Shown: positions 25,748-32,836 of the stretch, one piece after another
How positions within the stretch are numbered: position 1 is the stretch's first letter
Layout: each line of letters opens with the position of its first letter
NCBI RefSeq assembly: GCF_004138215.1
Contig: NZ_RYYS01000074.1
Span: 1 to 32,836, forward strand
Length of the DNA stretch: 32,836 nt
Source of the DNA: Anaerophilus nitritigenes
GTDB taxonomy: Bacteria > Bacillota > Clostridia > Peptostreptococcales > Thermotaleaceae
Direction: 5' to 3'
Notes under the pieces: model-generated
The model's database searches: none
Told to the model about the DNA's origin: nothing
Seen by the model: the letters and a program-made list of their open reading frames with translations, nothing else
Translations under genes and position numbers: made by a program

Positions 25748-26953
25748 ATGAAAGTATCTTTAAAAGAACTAAAAGATTCCAACTTTTTTTTAAATACAAT
25801 CTTTGAAAATATCACTTCTGCTATTTTTTTAGTAGATAAAAATATAGAAGTTCAACAATTTAATGAACCTTTTCAAACATTATTTAATAAAAAAGAAGAT
25901 CAAATCCTTGGTAAACTTTGTGGAAATGTTATAGGTTGTAAATATACAATAGAAGAGAAAAAAAAATGCGGTTCTACTAGCAATTGTGATCAATGCTTAA
26001 TTCGAAAATCTATTATCAAAGCATTTAAAGAAAAAACTCCTACTTTTAAAAATGTAGTCCATAGAGATTTTTATATAAACAATCAATTCATACAAAAATA
26101 TTTTCAATTTACTACAAAACATCTTACTTTTAATGAAGAAAATATGGTTATGGTTATTTTAGATGACATTACTCAAATAGAAATCAGCAAGAAAAAATTA
26201 AGAGAAAGAAATAAAATGATAGAATCTTATCATAAACGTCTAAAAGAAGAACTTTCTCTTGCAAAAAATGTTCAACAAAATTTAATTCCTAAAAAATTAC
26301 CAGAAATAGAAGGTATCTCATTAACTTCTATTTATCAACCTCTTGAAGAAATTGGTGGAGATTTGTATGATTTTATCAAAATTGATGAAGATAATTTAGG
26401 AATTTTTTTGAGTGATATATCTGGTCATGGGGTTCCTGCTGCCATGGTTACTGCCATGGTAAAAGCTATTATGGAAACTGGAAAATATTTATTTAATCAC
26501 CCTGCAGTACTCATGAGCTATTTAAACAAAAAATTAATGAATATTGGTACAACTATGTACTTAACAGCTCTTTATGGAGTTTATAATATAAAAACTCATC
26601 AATTCACCTATATACGATGTGGTCATCCTTATCCTATCTTAATTCGAAACCATGAATATATAGAATTAAATACAGCTGGAAGTACTGTTTTAGGTGTATT
26701 TGAAAATATAAACTTTGAAAGTGAAACTATTGAGCTTAAGCCAAAAGATAAACTTATTTTTTATACAGATGGACTCACTGAATCCATAGATCATGATCCA
26801 TATCATGTAATCACTTTAAAAGATTTTATATTAAGATATAAAGATAAAGATATTCTCTCTCTTATTCATAATATATATGAAGACATTACTCAATATAAAA
26901 AAGATAAAGATTTTGAAGATGATATATGTATTTTAGGAATGGAGATTAAATAA
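25748..26953 (+). CDS. PAS-domain PP2C-type (SpoIIE/RsbU) serine phosphatase
   Basis: 401 residues, no membrane segment. The N-terminal PAS domain (about residues 10-155, IFENITSAIFLVDKNIEVQQFNEPFQTLF) carries a five-cysteine cluster, C58, C64, C74, C80 and C83 (CGNVIGC, then CGSTSNCDQC). A coiled-coil linker (ISKKKLRERNKMIESYHKRLKEE) joins a SpoIIE/RsbU phosphatase domain. Its metal-binding acids lie in EEIGGDLYDF, FLSDISGHGVPAAM, FYTDGLTES and DFEDDICIL. The family dephosphorylates anti-sigma-factor antagonists; the partner is not encoded nearby. GAGGTG lies upstream of the ATG. The promoter region is divergent from asnS; a TACAAT -10 candidate at about 25718 lacks a well-spaced -35. Confidence 0.9.
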   Translation: MKVSLKELKDSNFFLNTIFENITSAIFLVDKNIEVQQFNEPFQTLFNKKEDQILGKLCGNVIGCKYTIEEKKKCGSTSNCDQCLIRKSIIKAFKEKTPTFKNVVHRDFYINNQFIQKYFQFTTKHLTFNEENMVMVILDDITQIEISKKKLRERNKMIESYHKRLKEELSLAKNVQQNLIPKKLPEIEGISLTSIYQPLEEIGGDLYDFIKIDEDNLGIFLSDISGHGVPAAMVTAMVKAIMETGKYLFNHPAVLMSYLNKKLMNIGTTMYLTALYGVYNIKTHQFTYIRCGHPYPILIRNHEYIELNTAGSTVLGVFENINFESETIELKPKDKLIFYTDGLTESIDHDPYHVITLKDFILRYKDKDILSLIHNIYEDITQYKKDKDFEDDICILGMEIK

Positions 26954-26955
26954 TT

Positions 26956-26978
26956 AAGGAGCTGACAATCAGCTCCTT
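26956..26978 (+). terminator. Terminator of the PAS-phosphatase gene
   Basis: 10-bp stem AAGGAGCTGA/TCAGCTCCTT, 3-base loop, short T tract. It abuts the stop codon of the convergent transporter gene and may work in both directions. Confidence 0.8.
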
Positions 26979-28247
26979 TTAGTTTAAATAAAAAACATAT
27001 AGATAAACAGTGGCCATACAAATAGATAAAATCATTAAAGGAAATGCAACCTTCATATACTGTATGAAAGAAATTTTATGATTATGTTTTTCTAATATTC
27101 CAGCTACTACTACATTGGCAGATGCTCCAATCATTGTTCCATTTCCTCCTAAACAAGCTCCTAATGCTAATGCCCACCATAGAGGAGTTATATTCATAGG
27201 TGATAGCGCACCTATGCTTTTAATCAGTGGAATCATCGTTGCTACAAAAGGAATGTTATCTAAAAATGAAGATGCTACAGCAGATACCCATAATATCAAA
27301 AGTGCTGTAAACACAATATTTCCTTTTGTTAAAGCTACCATACCATGTGCAATCCAATCAATTACACCTACATTTTCTAAAGCTGCTACTAATATAAATA
27401 AAAATGCAAAGAAAAATATAGTAACCCACTCTACTTCATGTAATATTTCTTCAGGGTCTATATTACTAATTAATAATAATATAGCCGCTCCTGCTAATGC
27501 AACTGTTGCCGTTTCTATTCCTATAAATTGATGTATAGCAAATCCAGTAATGGTGCATGTTAAAACAACCATAGATTTTTTTAATAATTTAATATCTGTT
27601 AGAGACAATTTTTCATCCATTTTCATTATTTTTTTCTTTAATCTTTCTTCTACATGAAGACTAGCTTTATATCTTCTTTTTAATAAAAACAATGTACTTA
27701 TAAAAATAACAATCACTACAGGAAGCAAATTCAATACAAAGTCCATAAACCCTAATCCGGTTTCACTTCCAATCATAATATTTGGAGGATCACCAATTAA
27801 AGTAGCTGTACCTCCTATATTAGCTGAAAGAATTTGAGCAAACATAAATGGAATAGGATTAATTTCTAATGCTTCTGTCATAACTAAAGTAATAGGTGCA
27901 ATGAGTAAAACCGTAGTTACATTATCTAATAAAGCAGAAGAAACTGCTGTAATAATAGATAAAATCAACAATATCTTCCAAGGATCTCCTTTTGCAAGTT
28001 TTGCCGAACGAATAGCTATATACTGAAAAACTCCTGTTCTCTTTGTAATATTTACAATAATCATCATTCCAATTAATAAAGAAATCGTATCAAAATCAAT
28101 AGATGAAAAAGCAAATTTCAAATCGATTACATGAAACAATACAAGTAAAATAACCCCAAAAAAAGAAATCGTCATGCGATTAATTTTTTCTGATATGATT
28201 ATTGCATAAGTAAGTATAAAAATTGATACAGTTAAAAATAGTGTCAA
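26979..28247 (-). CDS. ArsB/NhaD (SLC13/P-protein type) membrane transporter
   Basis: About 422 residues, 11-12 predicted membrane segments. The ion-transporter motif is SANIGGTATLIGDPPNIMIGS, mirrored by a second copy in the C-terminal half (LGACLGGNGTMIGASANVVV), giving the inverted-repeat structure of the ArsB/NhaD superfamily. DNVTTVLLIAP and DNIPFVATMIPL are the paired half-helix signatures. Substrate is unknown: arsenite, sodium/proton or dicarboxylate transport are all possible, and no ars genes are adjacent. The AAGGAGGGG site overlaps the ATG at 28253, so the TTG at 28247 (8 bases from GGAGG) is the more likely start. Confidence 0.88.
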   Translation of the reverse strand: MTLFLTVSIFILTYAIIISEKINRMTISFFGVILLVLFHVIDLKFAFSSIDFDTISLLIGMMIIVNITKRTGVFQYIAIRSAKLAKGDPWKILLILSIITAVSSALLDNVTTVLLIAPITLVMTEALEINPIPFMFAQILSANIGGTATLIGDPPNIMIGSETGLGFMDFVLNLLPVVIVIFISTLFLLKRRYKASLHVEERLKKKIMKMDEKLSLTDIKLLKKSMVVLTCTITGFAIHQFIGIETATVALAGAAILLLISNIDPEEILHEVEWVTIFFFAFLFILVAALENVGVIDWIAHGMVALTKGNIVFTALLILWVSAVASSFLDNIPFVATMIPLIKSIGALSPMNITPLWWALALGACLGGNGTMIGASANVVVAGILEKHNHKISFIQYMKVAFPLMILSICMATVYLYVFYLN

Positions 28248-28278
28248 TACCATCCCCTCCTTTTTACTTTATGGCAAT

Positions 28279-28293
28279 GAATACATTGTATTC
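28279..28293. promoter_or_regulatory. Candidate operator upstream of the transporter
   Basis: GAATACATTGTATTC, a 7-bp perfect inverted repeat around one central base, 32 bases before the transporter start codon. Possibly a repressor site; no cognate regulator is encoded nearby. Confidence 0.4.
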
Positions 28294-28460
28294 TTTTCTC
28301 CACAAATAATAAAATGTAATATTTGCTCTTTCTATATGTTTTTTACTAATTTATACCTATCTCCTTTAAATAAATCTATAAATCTTATCACATCTTTTAG
28401 TTTATCTGTTTTTATCCTATTTACTATAAAATTTTTATACTTTTTTATTCTTTACTGAAT

Positions 28461-28503
28461 AATCAAAAAAATGAACCGATCTATGCAGTTCATTTTTTTG
28501 ATT
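28461..28503 (-). terminator. Terminator after the 162-residue unknown gene
   Basis: Perfect 16-bp inverted repeat (AATCAAAAAAATGAAC and complement, 11-base loop), T-rich on the minus strand, 26 bases after the stop codon. Confidence 0.75.
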
Positions 28504-28529
28504 TTATAGCTATGCATTTGTAAAAATTT

Positions 28530-29018
28530 TTATATACTATCTGGTTCTTTTTCAAAATATACTCTTTTACTTTGATCTTTTGTTTCTTTTATCAATTTTT
28601 TTAACTCTTCAATTTTTTCATCAAATTTTTTAGCTTGTACACCTGACACATTATAATATAAATATAAATCTTCAAAATTTTGAGCAATTTCATTAAGTGT
28701 TTTATTAATATCTATAAATTTATCAAATTTTTTACTTCTTTTTGCATTCTTCATTTGTAATATATCATGTTTAATAATATTTACAACATCTTCATGAGAA
28801 GAATACGTACCTAAATTAATAGGATAGGGTGCTCTTCTCTGAATAAAATAATCTCCCTTATCATTAATATGATAGACATATTTAAGATTTGTATCTTCAA
28901 TATCCATTTGTACAAAATACATAATACCTTGAATAACCTCAACCTTTGCTCCTAATTGCTGAAGCTTAATTTTATGAATATTACCCTCTACATTTATAAA
29001 TTTTCGGCTCACATCCAT
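28530..29018 (-). CDS. Uncharacterised soluble protein
   Basis: I do not recognise this 162-residue protein. The N-terminal half looks beta-rich (FINVEGNIHKIKLQQLGAKVEV, YFVQMDIEDTNLKYVYHINDKGDYF). The C-terminal half is helical, lysine-rich and possibly coiled-coil (VQAKKFDEKIEELKKLIKET). No signal peptide, membrane segment or cysteine is seen. GGAG lies only 4 bases before the ATG; a GTG two codons on has a spacing of 10 and could be the real start. It is flanked by a terminator and by a 250-base gap before nrdJ, so it appears to be a single-gene unit. Confidence 0.7.
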   Translation of the reverse strand: MDVSRKFINVEGNIHKIKLQQLGAKVEVIQGIMYFVQMDIEDTNLKYVYHINDKGDYFIQRRAPYPINLGTYSSHEDVVNIIKHDILQMKNAKRSKKFDKFIDINKTLNEIAQNFEDLYLYYNVSGVQAKKFDEKIEELKKLIKETKDQSKRVYFEKEPDSI

Positions 29019-29161
29019 CCATCTCCTTTTAATACTCGAAATATTCTCCGTACTTGTATGATAATACAGTTTTTATAAAAGTACAATTGCAAAAATTAAT
29101 CATTTTTATATATTTACATATTCATCCATAGTTAAAACATACTCATACAAATATCTATAAT

Positions 29162-29195
29162 GTATATATAATAAAAAAATTTTATTATTATATAC
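29162..29195. repeat. A/T-only hairpin downstream of nrdJ
   Basis: Arms 29162-29176 and 29180-29195 form a nearly perfect stem made almost only of A and T, 74 bases beyond the nrdJ stop. It may be a weak nrdJ terminator; no better one is visible. Confidence 0.35.
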
Positions 29196-29268
29196 GGATT
29201 AGTTTATTTAAATCAAGAATTCCAAATAGAGACTGGTATCAAAAAGATTTAAGTGGAAATAATTCATT

Positions 29269-31620
29269 TTATCGAATTGGGCAAATTCCCCCTTCACATC
29301 CTTCATTTCCTAAATCTATATCTATCTCTTCTTTTTCATATTTTCTGATCAAAGAAGGTATAAAAGGTTGCATTTCTTGTACTCTTTTATCATATTCTTC
29401 TTCATCTATTGCTTCATAAGGTAACAACTTATAAAAATTATCATCTAAAGATAAAAATGAGAGTGCTACCACATCATCCCAATGATCCCAAACCCATTGT
29501 TCTACTTTTTCCCATTCATTTTCTCTTACATGAACAGTAATCGAGCAATTATGATCTACATAATGTTTCATAAACATTCTGTAATTCTCTAATTGGTCAA
29601 TTGCGGAAACATCATACTTAGTTTTCCCACAAGGAGCTTTCACAGGAAATTCTACAACCTTTGTAGAACAAGTATCCCATTCTTGTCCTACTTCAGGAAA
29701 CACAGGATATTCTAATTCTTCACATACCTTTACTAATGGATCATCTGCACTAATTCGAATCCGCCTTATATAGTATGGAGAATGAGAATAATGAACTCCA
29801 CTAGATACAATAGGAAGTTGACTAAGTGTTCCCTCAGGCTTTACAGTAGTTACTAAAGCAGGCTTATTTTGTCCTAGTTCCTTAGAATATTTTTGTACTT
29901 CTTCATGAGCAGCTTCCCTTAAAATTTTAAGTATCTTCCCTTGCTCTTCTTTATTCATTCCTGTTATATTAATCATATCCTGCCATCCTGTTAAAGAACA
30001 GCCTACAAGCTTATCCCTTTGTTGTATATCATTCCATTTAGGAAGTTCTAATTCAGCACAAGTCATTCTATATCCTGCTCTTACAGAAAGTCTCTGTGCT
30101 TCTATTAAAGCTTCTACATCTAATGTATTATCTTCTTTTGTAAAAGCATATACATTAATAGTTGTAAGATTACAAAGACCTTTTGAATCTAGTAATATTT
30201 CTCCACAAGGATTTACTCCATTCATATTTGATCTTCTCTTTGAAGCTGCCTCTGCATTGACCCATCCTGGTTCTCCTGAATATCTCATTTTTTCAATTTG
30301 CCAATGTAATTTTTCTCTTGTTGGCTTGGATGTATAATAAATAGAATTATTGCTCATTTGTCTATGAATAATTTCTTGATCTACCATCCATTGCCCCTTA
30401 ATTTGCTTATATAAGTTAGATTTTGCTTCAATAGATTCATAATCATCTTGATCAATTAAAATCATCTCTGCAGTACGTCTAACTCCTCCTACTACTACAT
30501 TTTCTCCTATAATATTGGCAATGTCTAAACAATCAATAGGCTTTAGTTTCACTTTTTTATAATTATATTCTATTGTATTTCTTTTTAAAACTTTATCAAT
30601 TTTTACAAACATATTTTTAAGACTAGAATAACCACTAGCGGTGCCTCCAAAAGCTTTTAATTTTTCTCCTTTTGGTCTTACATGATCATAATCTACAATA
30701 ATAGTTTTTATGTTCCTATATTCATTACTATAAATTAATTTGAAAAAGAAATCTAAAGCTTGAGTCCAACCTTCTTTACTATCTCCTACTGTAATTTTAA
30801 CAGTATGATTGTGAGAAAATTTTAAGCTTGTACAATCTTCTCTTCCTAAAATAGGTGTAGCTGTATAATCCTTATGAATGATTTCATAATCTATACGAAC
30901 CTTTGGAAGAGTTTTTATATCTTCTTTTAATACTCTAACTCCTACTCCTGATCCAATCATAAGAAGATAAAAAAGATCTTTAAAACTCTCAAAAGAATCT
31001 ATGATAAGAAATGCACAATTATAATTTGCCATAGGATAATTTTGAGCTACCGTAGTATTTCCTACCCAAAACGTTCTTCCAGATAAAAATTGTTTCAGAT
31101 TGTAAATATTATCATATAATTTTTCTGCTTCTTCTTTAGAAGTAGGAACAAGATTACAATTATATTCAACAGCACGCTTTACAGTTTCCCACCAATATTC
31201 CCTTCTTTTTTGTTCCGGAAGCCATCTAGAATAGGTTCTATAATATACAAAATTTCCTAGTTCCTTCATAGGAGAAAGTCTGTGTTTATATTGACTGATA
31301 AATTCATTTGTTAACAATCCATGTTTTTTTATTTTTTTCATCTTTCTAAGTTTGTTATGTTCTTCTCGATAAATTATGTATGTTTTTGCAACATCTTTTC
31401 GATTACTAGCCATCAAAAGCTCTTCTACATCATCTTGTATTTCTTCTACATGGATAGGGTTCTCTTGGTTTTTGATTTTTTCATATATTAAATTAGCAAT
31501 CTCTTTACTTAAGTTTGAATCTACTCCTGTTTTAGTTTCTGACATAGCTCTTTCAATAGCATTCACAATTTTTTTCAAGTCAAATGGAACCATTTTTTTA
31601 TTTCTCTTAATAACCTGCAC
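29269..31620 (-). CDS. nrdJ: Adenosylcobalamin-dependent ribonucleoside-triphosphate reductase (class II)
   Basis: Reduces ribonucleoside triphosphates to deoxynucleotides using a radical from coenzyme B12, without oxygen dependence. 783 residues, monomeric RTPR type like the Lactobacillus leichmannii enzyme, plus an N-terminal ATP-cone (MQVIKRNKKMVPFDLKKIV to about residue 92) for allosteric control. Active-site cysteines are visible: the first in PMANYNCAFLIID, then NPCGEILLDSKGLCNLTT, which holds the thiyl-radical Cys and its partner 11 residues on. The C-terminal redox pair is CEGGIC in the final CEGGICPIR. AAAGGAG lies 9 bases before the GTG start. The promoter carries tandem NrdR boxes. 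Confidence 0.95.
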   Translation of the reverse strand: MQVIKRNKKMVPFDLKKIVNAIERAMSETKTGVDSNLSKEIANLIYEKIKNQENPIHVEEIQDDVEELLMASNRKDVAKTYIIYREEHNKLRKMKKIKKHGLLTNEFISQYKHRLSPMKELGNFVYYRTYSRWLPEQKRREYWWETVKRAVEYNCNLVPTSKEEAEKLYDNIYNLKQFLSGRTFWVGNTTVAQNYPMANYNCAFLIIDSFESFKDLFYLLMIGSGVGVRVLKEDIKTLPKVRIDYEIIHKDYTATPILGREDCTSLKFSHNHTVKITVGDSKEGWTQALDFFFKLIYSNEYRNIKTIIVDYDHVRPKGEKLKAFGGTASGYSSLKNMFVKIDKVLKRNTIEYNYKKVKLKPIDCLDIANIIGENVVVGGVRRTAEMILIDQDDYESIEAKSNLYKQIKGQWMVDQEIIHRQMSNNSIYYTSKPTREKLHWQIEKMRYSGEPGWVNAEAASKRRSNMNGVNPCGEILLDSKGLCNLTTINVYAFTKEDNTLDVEALIEAQRLSVRAGYRMTCAELELPKWNDIQQRDKLVGCSLTGWQDMINITGMNKEEQGKILKILREAAHEEVQKYSKELGQNKPALVTTVKPEGTLSQLPIVSSGVHYSHSPYYIRRIRISADDPLVKVCEELEYPVFPEVGQEWDTCSTKVVEFPVKAPCGKTKYDVSAIDQLENYRMFMKHYVDHNCSITVHVRENEWEKVEQWVWDHWDDVVALSFLSLDDNFYKLLPYEAIDEEEYDKRVQEMQPFIPSLIRKYEKEEIDIDLGNEGCEGGICPIR

Positions 31621-31741
31621 TATAAAATTCTCCTTTCATAGAAAAATTCCTATATTTCTATTGATACTACTTATTGATGAAGTATATCGTTTTCTATAGA
31701 ATCAAAAAACATCTCTATTTTCAGTATGTTTTTTCTTTTAT

Positions 31742-31757
31742 ACACATTATTTAGTAT
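31742..31757. promoter_or_regulatory. NrdR box, proximal
   Basis: ACACATTATTTAGTAT fits the NrdR consensus ACACWATATWTWGTGT at most positions. It starts 31 bases from the distal box, three helical turns, with a 15-base gap. Confidence 0.75.
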
Positions 31758-31772
31758 GCAAGCTTTCGCAAT

Positions 31773-31788
31773 ACACTATATATTGTAT
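31773..31788. promoter_or_regulatory. NrdR box, distal, on the -10 element
   Basis: ACACTATATATTGTAT matches the NrdR consensus at all but one position and covers the nrdJ -10 hexamer. NrdR is expected to repress nrdJ here when dATP is high. Confidence 0.85.
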
Positions 31789-31810
31789 CATCCAAATATT
31801 ACATTGTCAA
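31782..31810 (-). promoter_or_regulatory. nrdJ promoter
   Basis: TTGACA (31805-31810), 17-base spacer, TACAAT (31782-31787) on the minus strand. The T tract of the preceding terminator runs straight into the -35. Confidence 0.85.
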
Positions 31811-31814
31811 AAAA

Positions 31815-31837
31815 ATAGATGGCTCAAAGCCATCTAT
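31815..31837 (-). terminator. Terminator of the thioredoxin-like gene
   Basis: 10-bp stem ATAGATGGCT/AGCCATCTAT with a 3-base loop and seven T residues on the minus strand. The stop codon of the gene lies in the first arm. Confidence 0.85.
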
Positions 31838-32340
31838 TTTTTTAATATCTCTAGTATTTCTTTTATAGATTCGTTTATATACTCACCTTTTCTATATTTT
31901 CTTCTTGCAACAATAATTTCTACCTGTTTCCCTTTTTCTTCAATCTCTTTTATCATTATAGGTTGTTCCACAAAAGTACCTAATACATTAAATTGATCAT
32001 CCATAATAACAAAAGTAGGAATTTTCGCTTTTCCATTGACTTTATAATTTTCCATATAACTTTCATTTCCCTCTCTGGATACAATGGATATGTTGAAATT
32101 TGAATTATAATCTGATATTGCTTGTACTGCAGGTACATTAATCATACAATCAGGGCACCATATCTCTGCAAAGACTAAAATATGAACTATATGATGAATT
32201 GATCCTATTACTTCTAAAATGTCTTCATCTATTTTAATATGATTATATATTTCTAACGTTTTTTCTTTATAGGTATCTTTGTCTTGATTCACAAAGTCTA
32301 TAAAAGAAATTCCTCTTTGGAAAAGTTCTCGTAAATCCAT
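31834..32340 (-). CDS. Thioredoxin-family protein with WCPDC motif
   Basis: 168 residues, no signal peptide, so probably cytoplasmic. The redox motif is W61-C-P-D-C65 after the strand VHILVFAEI, and the cis-proline loop is KAKIPTFVIMD. A 50-residue helical N-terminal extension precedes the thioredoxin fold (DLRELFQRGISFIDFVNQD). The WCPDC dipeptide differs from WCGPC of housekeeping thioredoxin, so it may be a specialised disulfide reductase. GGGGG lies 7-8 bases before the ATG. It stands between the rRNA operon and nrdJ; an electron-donor role for the reductase is possible but not shown, as it has its own terminator. Confidence 0.85.
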   Translation of the reverse strand: MDLRELFQRGISFIDFVNQDKDTYKEKTLEIYNHIKIDEDILEVIGSIHHIVHILVFAEIWCPDCMINVPAVQAISDYNSNFNISIVSREGNESYMENYKVNGKAKIPTFVIMDDQFNVLGTFVEQPIMIKEIEEKGKQVEIIVARRKYRKGEYINESIKEILEILKK

Positions 32341-32565
32341 TAGATCTCCCCCTTATTTCCTTCATCCATATAAAAACAATATGATGGAACAATCCCTGTG
32401 TCTTTCCCTACAATAACATTTTATTTTTTAAGGAAACTTTTAAAATTATATTAAGGTTTAATTTATATATATGTAAAAGAATACTTTTTAGAATGACCAA
32501 TCATGTGAGCAACAAAATTTCTTCATTTCGTTTAATATTTCTGTTTTTTAAAACAAAAAAAATTA

Positions 32566-32682
32566 TCTAGCAACGACCTACTCTCCCAGAGCGCTACCGC
32601 TCAAGTACCATCAGCGCTGAAGGGCTTAACTTCTGTGTTCGGTATGGGAACAGGTATAACTCCTTCGCTATTGTCACTAGAT
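32566..32682 (-). rRNA. rrf: 5S ribosomal RNA
   Basis: The minus strand shows the conserved 5S core CCCATACCGAACACAGAAG and GCGCTGATGGTACTTG, then GGGAGAGTAGGTCG. The ends pair as TCTAG/CTAGA and the pairing extends to ATTATCTAG/CTAGATAAT, followed by eight T residues. The exact ends are estimated to within a few bases. Confidence 0.95.
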
Positions 32683-32776
32683 AATTTATCTTCTATTATG
32701 TCTATTCTATAGATCTTTTAAGAAACAATAATACAACTAATAATATATACCTTCAAAATTGAACAATGCAAAGTCT

Positions 32777-32836
32777 GGTCAAGTCCTCGACCTATTAGTA
32801 CCTATCAGCTAAAGACATTGCTGCCCTTACACCCTA
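32777..32836 (-). rRNA. rrl: 23S ribosomal RNA, 3' end (partial)
   Basis: The minus strand ends in GGTACTAATAGGTCGAGG followed by ACTTGACC, the characteristic 3' terminus of bacterial 23S rRNA. The gene continues beyond the window. The roughly 95-base spacer to 5S contains no tRNA. Confidence 0.93.

Noticed and set aside
29191-29268. Plus-strand reading that looked like a gene fragment just after nrdJ
   Set aside because: It continues directly into the antisense of nrdJ and has no start signal, so it is probably chance.

Overview
The window is AT-rich chromosomal DNA from a low-GC Gram-positive bacterium, almost certainly a clostridium (class Clostridia). The evidence is the conserved block ctsR-mcsA-mcsB-clpC / radA-disA / carD / PIN-TRAM / ispD-ispF / proS, two T-box leaders, a cobalamin riboswitch, strong AGGAGG ribosome sites with frequent TTG and GTG starts, and an rRNA operon. 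I cannot fix the genus. No phage, insertion sequence, CRISPR array or tRNA gene is visible.

Layout from left to right. Positions 1-1537 hold the 5' part of a secreted acidic protein on the minus strand, preceded by a terminator and a cobalamin (B12) riboswitch on the same strand. Positions 1538-3300 hold proS with its own promoter and a proline T-box. From 3298 to 6281 lie ispF, ispD, a membrane PIN-TRAM protein and carD, all on the minus strand. A plus-strand small MazG-like protein (6755-7150) interrupts them, with a cre-like operator and an AT-rich inverted repeat upstream. Then come disA and radA, a threonine module (thrB, thrC, ACT-domain regulator), and the ctsR-mcsA-mcsB-clpC stress operon with a perfect CtsR operator, preceded by an EF-G-like GTPase gene.

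From 19388 the window becomes mosaic. On the plus strand are a SufS-like class V aminotransferase, a DsrE-like sulfur-carrier protein, an unknown protein, ferritin and a PAS-SpoIIE phosphatase. On the minus strand are a glyoxalase-family protein, an asnS operon under an asparagine T-box that also carries two Gate-domain membrane proteins, an ArsB/NhaD-type transporter and an unknown protein. The right end holds an adenosylcobalamin-dependent ribonucleotide reductase (nrdJ) with tandem NrdR boxes, a thioredoxin-like protein, 5S rRNA and the 3' end of 23S rRNA, all on the minus strand.

Several start sites differ from the longest open frame because a good Shine-Dalgarno sequence points to an inner codon; these are explained per gene. 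The observations most worth following are the Gate-protein pair apparently co-transcribed with asnS under an Asn-sensing T-box, the B12-riboswitch-controlled acidic exported protein, the cysteine-cluster PAS-PP2C regulator, the tandem NrdR operator placed on the nrdJ -10 element, and the SufS-like/DsrE gene pair. I found no clearly new multi-gene defence or mobile system.
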